NCBI GenBank assembly: GCA_964551195.1
Contig: CAZKBI010000014.1
Coordinates: forward strand, 1-33,953
Direction: 5' to 3'
DNA length: 33,953 bases
Source of the DNA: CAYZPB01 sp964551195
GTDB taxonomy: Bacteria > Bacillota > Bacilli > Tepidibacillales > Tepidibacillaceae
Below, piece by piece: positions 1 through 6,879 of the stretch. The translations under genes were made by a program, and so were the position numbers. The notes under the pieces are model-generated. The model searched no databases. It had not been told where the DNA came from and was given only the letters and a program-made list of their open reading frames with translations. How positions within the stretch are numbered: position 1 is the first letter of the stretch; the number at the start of each line of letters is the position of its first letter.

Positions 1-76
1 AGTCCGTAAATCTGAGATGATAGATTCTGGCGAGCGGCAGGATCATACGCCGATTTTGTTGGAAATAGACTTATAA
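1..76 (+). CDS. C-terminal fragment of a probable exonuclease III / EEP-family nuclease
   Basis: An open frame enters from the left edge (codons in phase from base 2) and stops with TAA at 74-76. The last residues read GERQDHTPILLEIDL. This resembles the conserved C-terminal motif of exonuclease III and other endonuclease/exonuclease/phosphatase (EEP) fold enzymes, usually SDHCPVxLEL, where the Asp-His pair lies in the catalytic site. Only 24 residues are visible, so substrate and exact family (ExoA-type AP endonuclease or another EEP protein) cannot be settled. No clear terminator follows. Confidence 0.5.
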   Translation, partial: VRKSEMIDSGERQDHTPILLEIDL

Positions 77-232
77 TGTTACTGAGTTAATCGGCTTACT
101 ATAATTATTATATTCATATTAGTATCCGCATTGCAGATTTCCAAGAGCTATGGAAAAACAAGGTAGATATATGATAAAAGCTATTTGATGTATAATACAA
201 TTATGAATAAATAATCGAGGGAGGCGTTGATT
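77..232 (+). promoter_or_regulatory. Intergenic region with candidate promoter (-10 at 191-196)
   Basis: This AT-rich gap carries a perfect TATAAT at 191-196, about 37 bases before the next gene. There is no convincing TTGACA at 17 bp spacing. The region ends with a strong ribosome binding site, GAGGGAGG, around 218-224. It probably starts transcription of the small-gene group that follows. No RNA gene is seen here. Confidence 0.4.
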
Positions 233-535
233 ATGAAAAAGTTTACATTAACTGAGGCTATAGAAGTAGCCAAACAACTAAATATCAATTTTGATGATGT
301 TGGATTTACAGCAGAAGAATTTCTAGAGGGTATCAATATTGAATTGGAACACGGCACGGTCGATCCCGAAACCAATGTATCTGATGATAATCTATTAATC
401 ACTGCCAAAATTGCTTTAGCACATCTAAGAGAATCAAATTTCTATTACAATGAGTATATTGGCCTAGAAGCTTGGGAGCATGCTATTGAAGATTTCAAAG
501 GAGTTCCCAAAGGGAAGACAATAAAGATTGTTTAA
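233..535 (+). CDS. Small DUF5661-like protein of unknown function
   Basis: This is a 100-residue cytoplasmic acidic protein with no signal peptide or membrane segment. Its core, with INIELEHGTVDPETNVS followed by KIALAHLRE and a Tyr-rich segment (FYYNEY), matches my recollection of the DUF5661 family, whose role is unknown. The start was set at ATG 233 because the GAGGGAGG site lies about 8 bases upstream. A TTG at 227 would be too close to that site. It is the first gene of a co-directional group whose later members are a lipoprotein, a SIMPL protein and rubredoxin. Family assignment is from motif memory only. Confidence 0.6.
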   Translation: MKKFTLTEAIEVAKQLNINFDDVGFTAEEFLEGINIELEHGTVDPETNVSDDNLLITAKIALAHLRESNFYYNEYIGLEAWEHAIEDFKGVPKGKTIKIV

Positions 536-582
536 AGTTAAATAGTTTATGTCAAATAATAATCTTTTAAGGAGGTAAAAAA

Positions 583-1173
583 ATGAAATACGTTTTTTCG
601 TTTAAAGGGATATTAATTATTACAATTTTAATTCTGTTTTCATTCTGTCTAATCGGGTGTAATTCAACACCACCGGCCGATACTCCGGTAGGAGAGGTAA
701 CACCGCCTATTGATGACCCTGTGGATAACTCACCACCGGCTTATGAACATGGCGATTCTGCTACAGATTATATGGGCCTATCGGTTAATCGTGTAATAGA
801 ACTGCTTGGTGATGATTATGAGGTTATTCAGAATAACAGCACAGGTCTGTATTATAAAGATGTTGATTGGGTTTTTTACATCGGTGAGATTTTACCTGGG
901 GGATTTAAATTTACAGATGATGAAATTATTAAATTTGTGGATGTCTTCGATGGTCAAGTAATCAAAGGTGTGTTTATTGGAGATAGTGCGGAAGAAATAG
1001 CGAATAAATTAGGAATCGCTAATTTTAATCTGGAAGTTGATCCTCTAAGTGGAGGTTATTTCCTAGGTTATGAGACTGAGTTAAATGGATATGAGAGTTT
1101 TGTATCATTTGACTTTGAAACTCTGGATGGTCCATGTATTCATGCATGGGGTAAGAGTGACGAATTATATTAG
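583..1173 (+). CDS. Putative lipoprotein of unknown function
   Basis: The 196-residue product begins with a basic residue, a hydrophobic stretch (about residues 9-25) and a lipobox LIGC with the lipidated Cys at 26, so it should be anchored outside the cytoplasmic membrane. A Pro/Asp-rich linker (about 28-56) follows, then a globular domain of about 140 residues. The domain includes MGLSVNRVIELLGDDYEV, which recalls the short helix-plus-sheet repeats of DUF4309-type or PepSY/SmpA-like small lipoproteins, but I cannot assign a family. AAGGAGGT at 569-576 gives a strong start at 583. It lies 47 bases after the previous gene and 37 before the next, so co-transcription is likely. Confidence 0.65.
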   Translation: MKYVFSFKGILIITILILFSFCLIGCNSTPPADTPVGEVTPPIDDPVDNSPPAYEHGDSATDYMGLSVNRVIELLGDDYEVIQNNSTGLYYKDVDWVFYIGEILPGGFKFTDDEIIKFVDVFDGQVIKGVFIGDSAEEIANKLGIANFNLEVDPLSGGYFLGYETELNGYESFVSFDFETLDGPCIHAWGKSDELY

Positions 1174-1210
1174 GGATAATCAGTATTCTATAAATTGAGG
1201 AGGACTAGAA

Positions 1211-1861
1211 ATGAATCGACTAATTACAGTAAAAGGTACTGGTGATTTAAGTCTGAAACCAGATCTGATAGTTATAACAATGGATCTAGAGTCAAAAAAC
1301 TGGAATTATGATAAGACGATGCAGCTTGCGACCGAGTCAATCGAAAATCTACAAAATGCAATTGAGATTGCGGGGTTTGAGAAAAAAGATTTAAAAACAA
1401 CACGTTTTAGCGTTAATACAAATTATGAAAGCTACAAGGATAAAGACGGTAATTATAAGAGTAAATTTGTGGGATATATTTGCAAACAAGGATTAAAGAT
1501 AGAATTTGATTATGATACCAGAGTTATGTCAGACTTGTTAAATGCTATTTCCAAATCACCAACAAAACCAGAGTTTAGGATCAGATTCTCTATTAAGGAC
1601 GAAAATGCTGTAAGCGAGCAACTTCTAGTGAATGCAACAACAAATGCTAGACAGAAAGCAGAAATTCTTGCCAAGGCTTCAGGTGTAAGCCTAGGTAATT
1701 TAGTAAATATTGATTATAATTGGCAAGAATTACATCTTTATTCACAATTGAATTATAGCGTGTCGTATAAAGAAGCGTTATCCAGAGATTTTTCACCGGA
1801 TATTGAGCCAGAAGATATTGATGTTAGTGATACGGTTTCATTTGTCTGGGAGATACACTAA
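1211..1861 (+). CDS. SIMPL-domain (DUF541) protein
   Basis: This 216-residue protein opens directly with the SIMPL/DUF541 signature (ITVKGTGDLSLKPDLIVI). It continues with the family's coiled helix (residues about 35-60), a KTTRFSVNTNYE strand and a C-terminal NARQKAEILAKASGVSLGNL segment. Family members such as BP26/OMP28 and YggE are usually exported, but no signal peptide is visible here, so this copy appears cytoplasmic. The function of the family is poorly defined (oxidative stress and oligomeric ring assemblies have been described). GAGGAGG precedes the ATG by 8 bases. The neighbours are a lipoprotein and rubredoxin. Confidence 0.85.
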   Translation: MNRLITVKGTGDLSLKPDLIVITMDLESKNWNYDKTMQLATESIENLQNAIEIAGFEKKDLKTTRFSVNTNYESYKDKDGNYKSKFVGYICKQGLKIEFDYDTRVMSDLLNAISKSPTKPEFRIRFSIKDENAVSEQLLVNATTNARQKAEILAKASGVSLGNLVNIDYNWQELHLYSQLNYSVSYKEALSRDFSPDIEPEDIDVSDTVSFVWEIH

Positions 1862-1895
1862 AAAATAATCGGAAAATGTGAGAGGAGGGCTAGAT

Positions 1896-2063
1896 ATGAG
1901 CAAATACGAATGTCTAGTATGTGGTTACGTTTATGATGAGGCTAAGGGAATTCCAGAGGATGGTATTGTACCAGGTACAAAGTGGGAAGATATACCCGAA
2001 GATTGGGTCTGCCCAGTCTGCGGTGTTGGTAAGGAAAGTTTTGAAAAATTAGTGGTGGGCTAA
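1896..2063 (+). CDS. Rubredoxin
   Basis: This 55-residue one-iron electron carrier has both iron-binding knuckles, CLVCGY near the N terminus and CPVCGVGKESF near the C terminus. Between them lies the usual aromatic core (GTKWEDIPEDWVCP). Rubredoxins pass single electrons to oxygen- and peroxide-detoxifying enzymes or other redox partners in anaerobes. The ATG at 1896 was chosen because GAGGAGGG lies 6-8 bases upstream. A GTG at 1878 would add six residues not typical of the family. It sits 34 bases after the SIMPL gene and only 5 bases before a winged-helix regulator gene, which suggests coupled translation. Confidence 0.97.
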   Translation: MSKYECLVCGYVYDEAKGIPEDGIVPGTKWEDIPEDWVCPVCGVGKESFEKLVVG

Positions 2064-2068
2064 GTGCT

Positions 2069-2446
2069 ATGGAGAAATTATTTCAACTTCTTGGACAACA
2101 AGAGGCGATGAGGATTGTTAATCTGGTGATAAGGTCGCGACGCGTTACCTTGCTTGAATTTGAAATATTACTTGATATCGACACGGCGCTGCTTCAAAAA
2201 TGTTTAGCAGATCTTGAGGAGCAAGGCCTAATCTACTCTCTATCGAATGAGGAGCGACAATATTACAGTATTAGTCCACTCTTTATTCAAGAGCATGAGC
2301 AGCTGTATTATTACTTACTTGAACAATTGAAGATGCATGTTACTTACTTAACAGACCTCAACCGTTTCAACCGCTACCGACTAAATCGGTTGTCAGAGCA
2401 GGATATTCGCGACAACCGTGAGCGTGTGCTAAGTATTATTAAATAA
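2069..2446 (+). CDS. Winged helix-turn-helix regulator, ArsR-like
   Basis: The 125-residue product has an N-terminal winged-helix fold (about residues 1-72). It consists of helix QEAMRIVNLVIRS, a turn, the LLDIDTALLQKCLADLEEQGLIY recognition region and the wing SNEERQYYSIS, in the manner of ArsR/MarR-type regulators. The C-terminal half is a Tyr/Leu/Arg-rich helix likely used for dimerisation. Only one Cys is present (in LLQKCLADL), so a classical ArsR metal site is not evident. The gene starts 5 bases after the rubredoxin stop and depends on a weak GGTGGG site inside that gene. It may regulate its own operon, but no operator is obvious. Confidence 0.6.
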   Translation: MEKLFQLLGQQEAMRIVNLVIRSRRVTLLEFEILLDIDTALLQKCLADLEEQGLIYSLSNEERQYYSISPLFIQEHEQLYYYLLEQLKMHVTYLTDLNRFNRYRLNRLSEQDIRDNRERVLSIIK

Positions 2447-2490
2447 TCTTGTGTTCGAAAGAAACATATAGCAACTACATACAAAAGTGG

Positions 2491-2496
2491 TATAAT
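2491..2496 (+). promoter_or_regulatory. Extended -10 promoter element (TGGTATAAT)
   Basis: A perfect TATAAT preceded by TG at the extended -10 position (2488-2489) lies 72 bases before the DUF4153 gene. A good -35 box is not visible, as is common for extended -10 promoters. The predicted transcription start falls near 2503, inside the left arm of the terminator hairpin that follows. Confidence 0.45.
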
Positions 2497-2497
2497 G

Positions 2498-2536
2498 AGC
2501 GTAAACACAGGAGAGATTACTGTTTACGCTTTTTTG
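2498..2536 (+). terminator. Rho-independent terminator of the rubredoxin group
   Basis: Perfect 10-bp arms AGCGTAAACA (2498-2507) and TGTTTACGCT (2521-2530) enclose a 13-base loop. The right arm is followed by a T run, 2531-2535. It ends the small-gene operon 52 bases after the winged-helix regulator gene. Confidence 0.85.
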
Positions 2537-2567
2537 ATTTTATATTTGAACTAAGGGGGCTGACATT

Positions 2568-4367
2568 ATGGCTAGAACTCGAAGAAAAAGATTCAGATTA
2601 TCATCACTTGGTGAATACATCAAAATGGGCTTAGTAGCAATTTTCCAAACCTTCAAACGCTTTCCACTTACTTTGCTGATTTTTATCTCATTGTCGGTAA
2701 TTGTGCTTGTTCAGGTTGAGACTTCCTATGATAATACAGAGTTAATGGATCTACTGAATAGATTGATTGGTCTTCATGTAATGGCCATTGCATTTTCATT
2801 AGCTGTTGAGTCATTGTTGGAACGACTTTCCAGAAAGAGTTGGGCGATACGCATTGCAGTTTATTTAGTCGAGCTCGTGCTTCTTGCTGTATATTTTCAA
2901 TTTGTATTTACAACAGCTGAGTATGCGCAGAACATGCAGTTAGGTTTGTTGGCAGCTGCTTTCCTTTTAGTATTTCTTTTTGCGCCCTATTTCTTTAGAA
3001 GAGAAAATTACGAGGTTTATATTAGTAAAATTATAACACAAACCGTTGTTAGTCTCTTTTTCGCGGTGGTGATTGGACTTGGTTTATCAGCAACGATTTT
3101 TGCCGTGCAGGAATTAATCTACTCTAATTTGCGTGGTGAAACCTATGCATATGTCTGGACCTTTGCAATGTTAATTTTCGCACCAATCTTCTTATTAGCA
3201 GGAATACCAGAGCGCGAAGAGGAGATGCCGGTCGAAAATTATAATAAAGTGCTTGAGGTTCTGGTGCTTTATATTATGATGCCTTTACTTGTAATTTATA
3301 CAGTTGTACTATATGTCTACTTCGCACAGGTGCTGATTACTCAGGAATGGCCGAGCGGACTAGTTTCTTACTTGGTTGTTTCCTATACAGCGGTGGGAAT
3401 TCTGACGATTTTCTTTGCAAATCCCTTCCGCAAGACGAATCGTTGGGGGCGTTACTTTACCAATGGTTTTAACTTTGCAGTTATTCCTCTATTGGGGATG
3501 ATGTTTGTAGCTATCGGTTTGCGAATTAATCAGTATGGCTTTACTGAGAATCGTTATTTCATAGTTCTGATTGGTATATGGTCCTTAGTGGCCGTTATCT
3601 TCTATATTTTTAATCGTGGCAAAAACAATGTGTTTTTACCTCTCTTACTCGCGGCCATTCTGCTAATTTCTGCTGTTGGTCCACTTAGTGCTAGCAATGT
3701 TTCCTTGGCAAGTCAGTCGGACCGCTTCTATCAAACGATCGAGCCCTATGACATTTTGCAGGATGGTGTTATTGCTAAAACAACAACAACATTTGAACGT
3801 GCAGACCAGAAGGAAATCGTGGGAGCGATAGAATATTTTGAACGTTATCATGGTTTGAGCGAGCTAGAATATTTACCAGAGAGCTTTGAAATGTCGCAGT
3901 TTAGAGCTTATTTCGGATTTGAACCATATTCATGGGGTGGCAATTTAGTCAACTATTTCGAATATTATCGTGAGGAGTTTATACCTGTAATTATTAGTGA
4001 CTACAACGTTTTCCAGAAGGTGCAGATGTATCAGTATTTAGAGGAAAACGAAGTCAGCGAGTTTACCTATGGTCCGCATGATTATACAATGAGTTATGGT
4101 AATGAATTCGTGTTAAAGATAAGCCGCGATGGTGCTGCAATTTACCAGTACGACTTCAAAGGATTTATATACAATCTATATGATGAATACGCTGATCGGT
4201 TATCCAAAGGCGTACGCATTACTGATGATATTACACTTGCAGATGAGAACGAAGAGTTGGCAATATTCTATACATTTAACAATTTTATTGGTCGTGGTGA
4301 AGGTGCTAATGATGAGTTATTCATTGAGAATATTGATGTTAACGTATATATTAAAATTAAGGAATAG
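2568..4367 (+). CDS. DUF4153-type multi-spanning membrane protein
   Basis: This is a 599-residue membrane protein. After a basic N terminus it has about ten hydrophobic helices between residues 20 and 385, beginning FQTFKRFPLTLLIFISLSV as in DUF4153 proteins. A soluble extracytoplasmic domain of about 210 residues (from about 390) follows, rich in Tyr, Glu and Phe. Function is unknown. DUF4153 members are found mainly in Bacillota and Bacteroidota and are often annotated only as membrane proteins. An AAGGGGGC site lies before the ATG. It is preceded by its own likely promoter and followed, 48 bases on, by the polyferredoxin gene, so it may or may not be co-transcribed with the membrane redox cluster. 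Confidence 0.75.
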   Translation: MARTRRKRFRLSSLGEYIKMGLVAIFQTFKRFPLTLLIFISLSVIVLVQVETSYDNTELMDLLNRLIGLHVMAIAFSLAVESLLERLSRKSWAIRIAVYLVELVLLAVYFQFVFTTAEYAQNMQLGLLAAAFLLVFLFAPYFFRRENYEVYISKIITQTVVSLFFAVVIGLGLSATIFAVQELIYSNLRGETYAYVWTFAMLIFAPIFLLAGIPEREEEMPVENYNKVLEVLVLYIMMPLLVIYTVVLYVYFAQVLITQEWPSGLVSYLVVSYTAVGILTIFFANPFRKTNRWGRYFTNGFNFAVIPLLGMMFVAIGLRINQYGFTENRYFIVLIGIWSLVAVIFYIFNRGKNNVFLPLLLAAILLISAVGPLSASNVSLASQSDRFYQTIEPYDILQDGVIAKTTTTFERADQKEIVGAIEYFERYHGLSELEYLPESFEMSQFRAYFGFEPYSWGGNLVNYFEYYREEFIPVIISDYNVFQKVQMYQYLEENEVSEFTYGPHDYTMSYGNEFVLKISRDGAAIYQYDFKGFIYNLYDEYADRLSKGVRITDDITLADENEELAIFYTFNNFIGRGEGANDELFIENIDVNVYIKIKE

Positions 4368-4415
4368 ATAAAGAGATATAAAAAATGAGAGAAAAAACAT
4401 TGTAAGGGGAAGAGT

Positions 4416-5285
4416 ATGGACAGAGAGAAAAAAAACTGGTTATTGCGTTTAGTTATTCAGATTTCGTTTTTAGTGTTATTTGTGCTTTTCTTAGTGACTT
4501 TTCAACCAAATCGCAGTTTTATGTTAGCTGCGGCAATTACTATTTTAGTTATTACCTTATTTTTCCGCACAGGATTCTGCGGCTGGCTATGTCCCCTAGG
4601 GACGATCTTAGATTTCGTAAGAAAGATTGGTGCCTGGTTTGGTGGACTAAGCTTTGTCAAACCGCTTAATCGACGCTATCGTCGTTTCATACGTAATAAT
4701 CGCGCAACACTTGACAAGGTTGACAAATACGCTAGATTTTTCAAGTATCTGTTTTTAATCTGGATACTGCAGGCGGCTATTTTTGGTATCGCATCCATAA
4801 AAGGAGAGGGAGAACACGGACTTTTTGCTGTTCTGCCGCTAGTGATTGGTTTGCTTCTGCTAGGATTATTCGTAGAGCGCGCTTGGTGCAGGTATCTATG
4901 TCCAGTTAGTGCGGTGCTTGGAATTGTTGGTCGTTTTGGATTTTCTCAGATCGAACGAAATGAGGAAAGTTGTATCAACTGCAATATGTGCACACGCGCT
5001 TGCCCAGTAAATATAGATGTAGCAAATAAAGTCGTAGTTCAGGATTTAGACTGCAACACCTGTTTAAAATGTGTTGATGTCTGTCCAGTTGATCAGACAC
5101 TCGATATACGCTTTAAGGTTAAAGAGAAAGCAAAGATGAAAACCCAAGTATACGGAATCATTGTTGCTGTCTTATTAATTACCACGATGCTTACAACTAA
5201 TCTCCTGGGAGTCTGGGGTGTACCTTCACAGACGGATGAAGGGCTTACAAGAGAGCATGTTGAGGCAGGCGTAGATACTGAATAG
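4416..5285 (+). CDS. NapH/NosR/CcoG-like membrane polyferredoxin (4Fe-4S)
   Basis: The 289-residue product has four or five membrane helices. Two CxxxCP motifs lie at helix ends (C55/C59 in FCGWLCPLG and C158/C162 in WCRYLCPVS), as in NapH, NosR and CcoG. Two ferredoxin-like 4Fe-4S sites lie at C186-C189-C192-C196 and C213-C216-C219-C223 in the cytoplasmic loop, and a last helix (about 245-265) leads to an acidic tail. Family members move electrons between quinols or ferredoxin and periplasmic reductases, or assist cofactor maturation. No nap, nos or cco structural gene lies nearby. The downstream genes are unknown membrane proteins and a heme-copper-oxidase-like protein, so this is the best candidate electron-entry subunit of that cluster. 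Confidence 0.9.
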   Translation: MDREKKNWLLRLVIQISFLVLFVLFLVTFQPNRSFMLAAAITILVITLFFRTGFCGWLCPLGTILDFVRKIGAWFGGLSFVKPLNRRYRRFIRNNRATLDKVDKYARFFKYLFLIWILQAAIFGIASIKGEGEHGLFAVLPLVIGLLLLGLFVERAWCRYLCPVSAVLGIVGRFGFSQIERNEESCINCNMCTRACPVNIDVANKVVVQDLDCNTCLKCVDVCPVDQTLDIRFKVKEKAKMKTQVYGIIVAVLLITTMLTTNLLGVWGVPSQTDEGLTREHVEAGVDTE

Positions 5286-5316
5286 TTTAGACACTGAGTG
5301 AGGAGGGGATGATTGT

Positions 5317-5946
5317 ATGATTATTCTTAATGGTATTATTCTGGTTGCCGCAATTGTGGTGCTAATACTGGCTATCTTTAATAGCGTTCGCCGACGTAGC
5401 AAAGAACTGCTAATATGGATGCCATCACTAGTTCTTTTAGTTTTCGCTTTCTTCGTAGATTTATTATGGGAGATGTCACGGAAATCAGTAGCTGACGGCG
5501 TGAACGAACAAGTAATGCCTAACTTTACTATAGGGATTGTAGCTGTGACTTTTGCTGTGCTCTCCTCGTTTATGTTAGCTCGGATAGATCCAGGCAAACG
5601 GATTTACCCTTATTATGCTTTTGCTACAATTTTCTTGGGACTATTTCTGTTGTTTACAGTTCAATTTGGGGGAGCGGTTAATCAGATTTTAACGATGCCG
5701 ATTTTCTACGCAATTGCACTTGTGGTGGTTATCATAGAATTTATATATATATATAAAGAAAGAGTTACTGGTCTATTAGGATTAGTGGGTAATCTTGGTT
5801 GGATTGTAATTCTGGTTGGCTTTTGGTTACAGTTTTCCATTGCATCAGGAATAATTGCTGAATCAGGAGTAATTGTTGCCAAACTTGTGATTGTTGCGGG
5901 ACTGATTGCTTTAGGCTTTTATATTTACAATTATAGAAAATCGTAA
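5317..5946 (+). CDS. Seven-helix membrane protein, paralogue of the gene at 6880 (MP-A)
   Basis: This 209-residue, highly hydrophobic protein has about seven predicted helices and I recognise no named family. The segment around residues 76-100 (LSSFMLARIDPGKRIYPYY) aligns with LFSSGTVAALDVKKRIAPYY of the 6880 product. The following GNLGWIVILVGFW aligns with GAIGWGVMFFAAY. The two are therefore paralogues of similar topology. This copy contains no histidine at all, unlike its paralogue, so it is unlikely to ligate heme through His. AGGAGGGG at 5301-5308 supports ATG 5317. It lies 31 bases after the polyferredoxin gene, so an operon is likely. Confidence 0.75.
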   Translation: MIILNGIILVAAIVVLILAIFNSVRRRSKELLIWMPSLVLLVFAFFVDLLWEMSRKSVADGVNEQVMPNFTIGIVAVTFAVLSSFMLARIDPGKRIYPYYAFATIFLGLFLLFTVQFGGAVNQILTMPIFYAIALVVVIIEFIYIYKERVTGLLGLVGNLGWIVILVGFWLQFSIASGIIAESGVIVAKLVIVAGLIALGFYIYNYRKS

Positions 5947-5948
5947 TT

Positions 5949-5968
5949 TTGTCACATCTTTGTTACAA
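5949..5968. promoter_or_regulatory. Imperfect palindrome, candidate operator
   Basis: Half-sites TTGTCACA (5949-5956) and TGTTACAA (5961-5968) flank a TCTT spacer, so outer TTGT/ACAA and inner ACA/TGT match as an inverted repeat. The shape resembles binding sites of CRP/FNR- or Rex-class regulators, but the regulator is unknown. A partly similar sequence lies at 11036-11055 upstream of the oxidase-like gene of the same cluster. It sits just upstream of a TATAAT at 5999-6004. Confidence 0.35.
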
Positions 5969-5998
5969 TTTAAGCGAAAAACACCAGTGATAGTTTGA

Positions 5999-6004
5999 TA
6001 TAAT
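5999..6004 (+). promoter_or_regulatory. Candidate -10 box for the 6143 transcript
   Basis: A perfect TATAAT lies 139 bases before the start of the 6143 gene. No consensus -35 is seen at 16-18 bp, which would fit a promoter needing an activator at the palindrome 30 bases upstream. The predicted leader would be about 130 bases. Confidence 0.35.
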
Positions 6005-6027
6005 TACTATAGTATTTAGATAGTATC

Positions 6028-6115
6028 CTATAAATTCGATTTATGTATAGATAACACTATACGTGATAAGGAGGGGATGGTAGCTAGTCGTAGTTTTAGA
6101 TTTTTAATCTTATAG
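6028..6115 (+). promoter_or_regulatory. Structured 5' leader with a 12-codon leader ORF
   Basis: Two alternative hairpins share bases 6045-6050. One pairs CTATAAAT (6028-6035) with the ATTTA...TATAG stretch (6039-6050). The other pairs GTATAG (6045-6050) with CTATAC (6057-6062). Just after comes AAGGAGGGG (6068-6076) directly followed by ATG 6077, which opens a 12-residue frame (MVASRSFRFLIL) with TAG at 6113-6115. The true gene has its own AAGGAGG before ATG 6143. This could be an attenuation or standby arrangement, or chance in AT-rich sequence. Confidence 0.3.
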
Positions 6116-6142
6116 TATTTATTCAAAGGAGGTTATTAAAAG

Positions 6143-6841
6143 ATGAAGGCATCACCAAGAGTTCAATTATTGTTAGCTTTAACTGTTGCTGTTGCGGCAG
6201 TGTTCAGTATTATTTCGGGCATTGGCACAGTATGTTTAGCATTTAGATTTGAGAGCTATCCAATGTTCCCAGGCCTGGCGCCTTATGTAGGGGCGTTACA
6301 ATTAATTACAATTGTTACACTTGTAGTTGGTTTCTTACTTGCAATTTTAGCATATGCATTTATTCGTGGAGAAAAATGGGCTTATTATGGCTCATTAATC
6401 GTTTTACTAATCGGATTTGGATTTGGATTATGGCACATGTATATTTCTTCAACAGGTCGTGGTGCTGTAGCTCCTGGTAATCTTAGAGTTATTATTGACG
6501 GAGCGGCAATTTTATTGCTACTAGTCGTTCGTATTCCAATGATTTGGAACAAGCTTGACCTAACAAAGCCTCTAGGCTCCAAAAAAGGATCTTACAATAA
6601 TCCTGTAGGTATGGCGTTTGGTCTTGCGGGGTTAGGATTATTAACTACACCTCTAATGGCTGGAGCTTCTCATACATTTGGAGAAGTTAATCTTATGAGT
6701 GTATTATTACCTGAGCTTTATATTATTGGTGGAGCATTCTTAGCAGCAGGTATTGGTTTAGTAGTAATGACCAAATTTGGCTTTACTATCGAAAGAGGTA
6801 TTGCATTTATTTCTAAGAAGACCTCAACAGACAAAGCGTAG
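6143..6841 (+). CDS. Six-helix membrane protein of unknown function (MP-B)
   Basis: The product has 232 residues with about six hydrophobic helices (near 9-33, 47-75, 80-98, 112-130, 155-173 and 185-207) and a basic C-terminal tail. It contains two histidines, one in GFGLWHMYISSTGRG near the end of helix 3 and one in AGASHTFGEVN in a loop, either of which could bind heme or a quinone. No family is recognised. A strong AAGGAGG precedes the ATG. It lies 38 bases before the next membrane-protein gene, has its own candidate promoter, and belongs to the redox cluster by position. Confidence 0.65.
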   Translation: MKASPRVQLLLALTVAVAAVFSIISGIGTVCLAFRFESYPMFPGLAPYVGALQLITIVTLVVGFLLAILAYAFIRGEKWAYYGSLIVLLIGFGFGLWHMYISSTGRGAVAPGNLRVIIDGAAILLLLVVRIPMIWNKLDLTKPLGSKKGSYNNPVGMAFGLAGLGLLTTPLMAGASHTFGEVNLMSVLLPELYIIGGAFLAAGIGLVVMTKFGFTIERGIAFISKKTSTDKA

Positions 6842-6879
6842 GTTGAGATAATAAGTATATTTGAAGGAGGTAGGATTTA

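Noticed and set aside
2449..2634. Open frame of 61 codons between the regulator and the DUF4153 gene
   Set aside because: It runs through the terminator hairpin and the DUF4153 start, has a non-ATG start without a ribosome binding site, and shows no protein-like composition.
5309..5320. Four-codon mini-ORF (ATG ATT GTA TGA) overlapping the start of the 5317 gene
   Set aside because: The AGGAGGGG site is correctly spaced for ATG 5317 and too close to ATG 5309, so the mini-ORF is most likely accidental.
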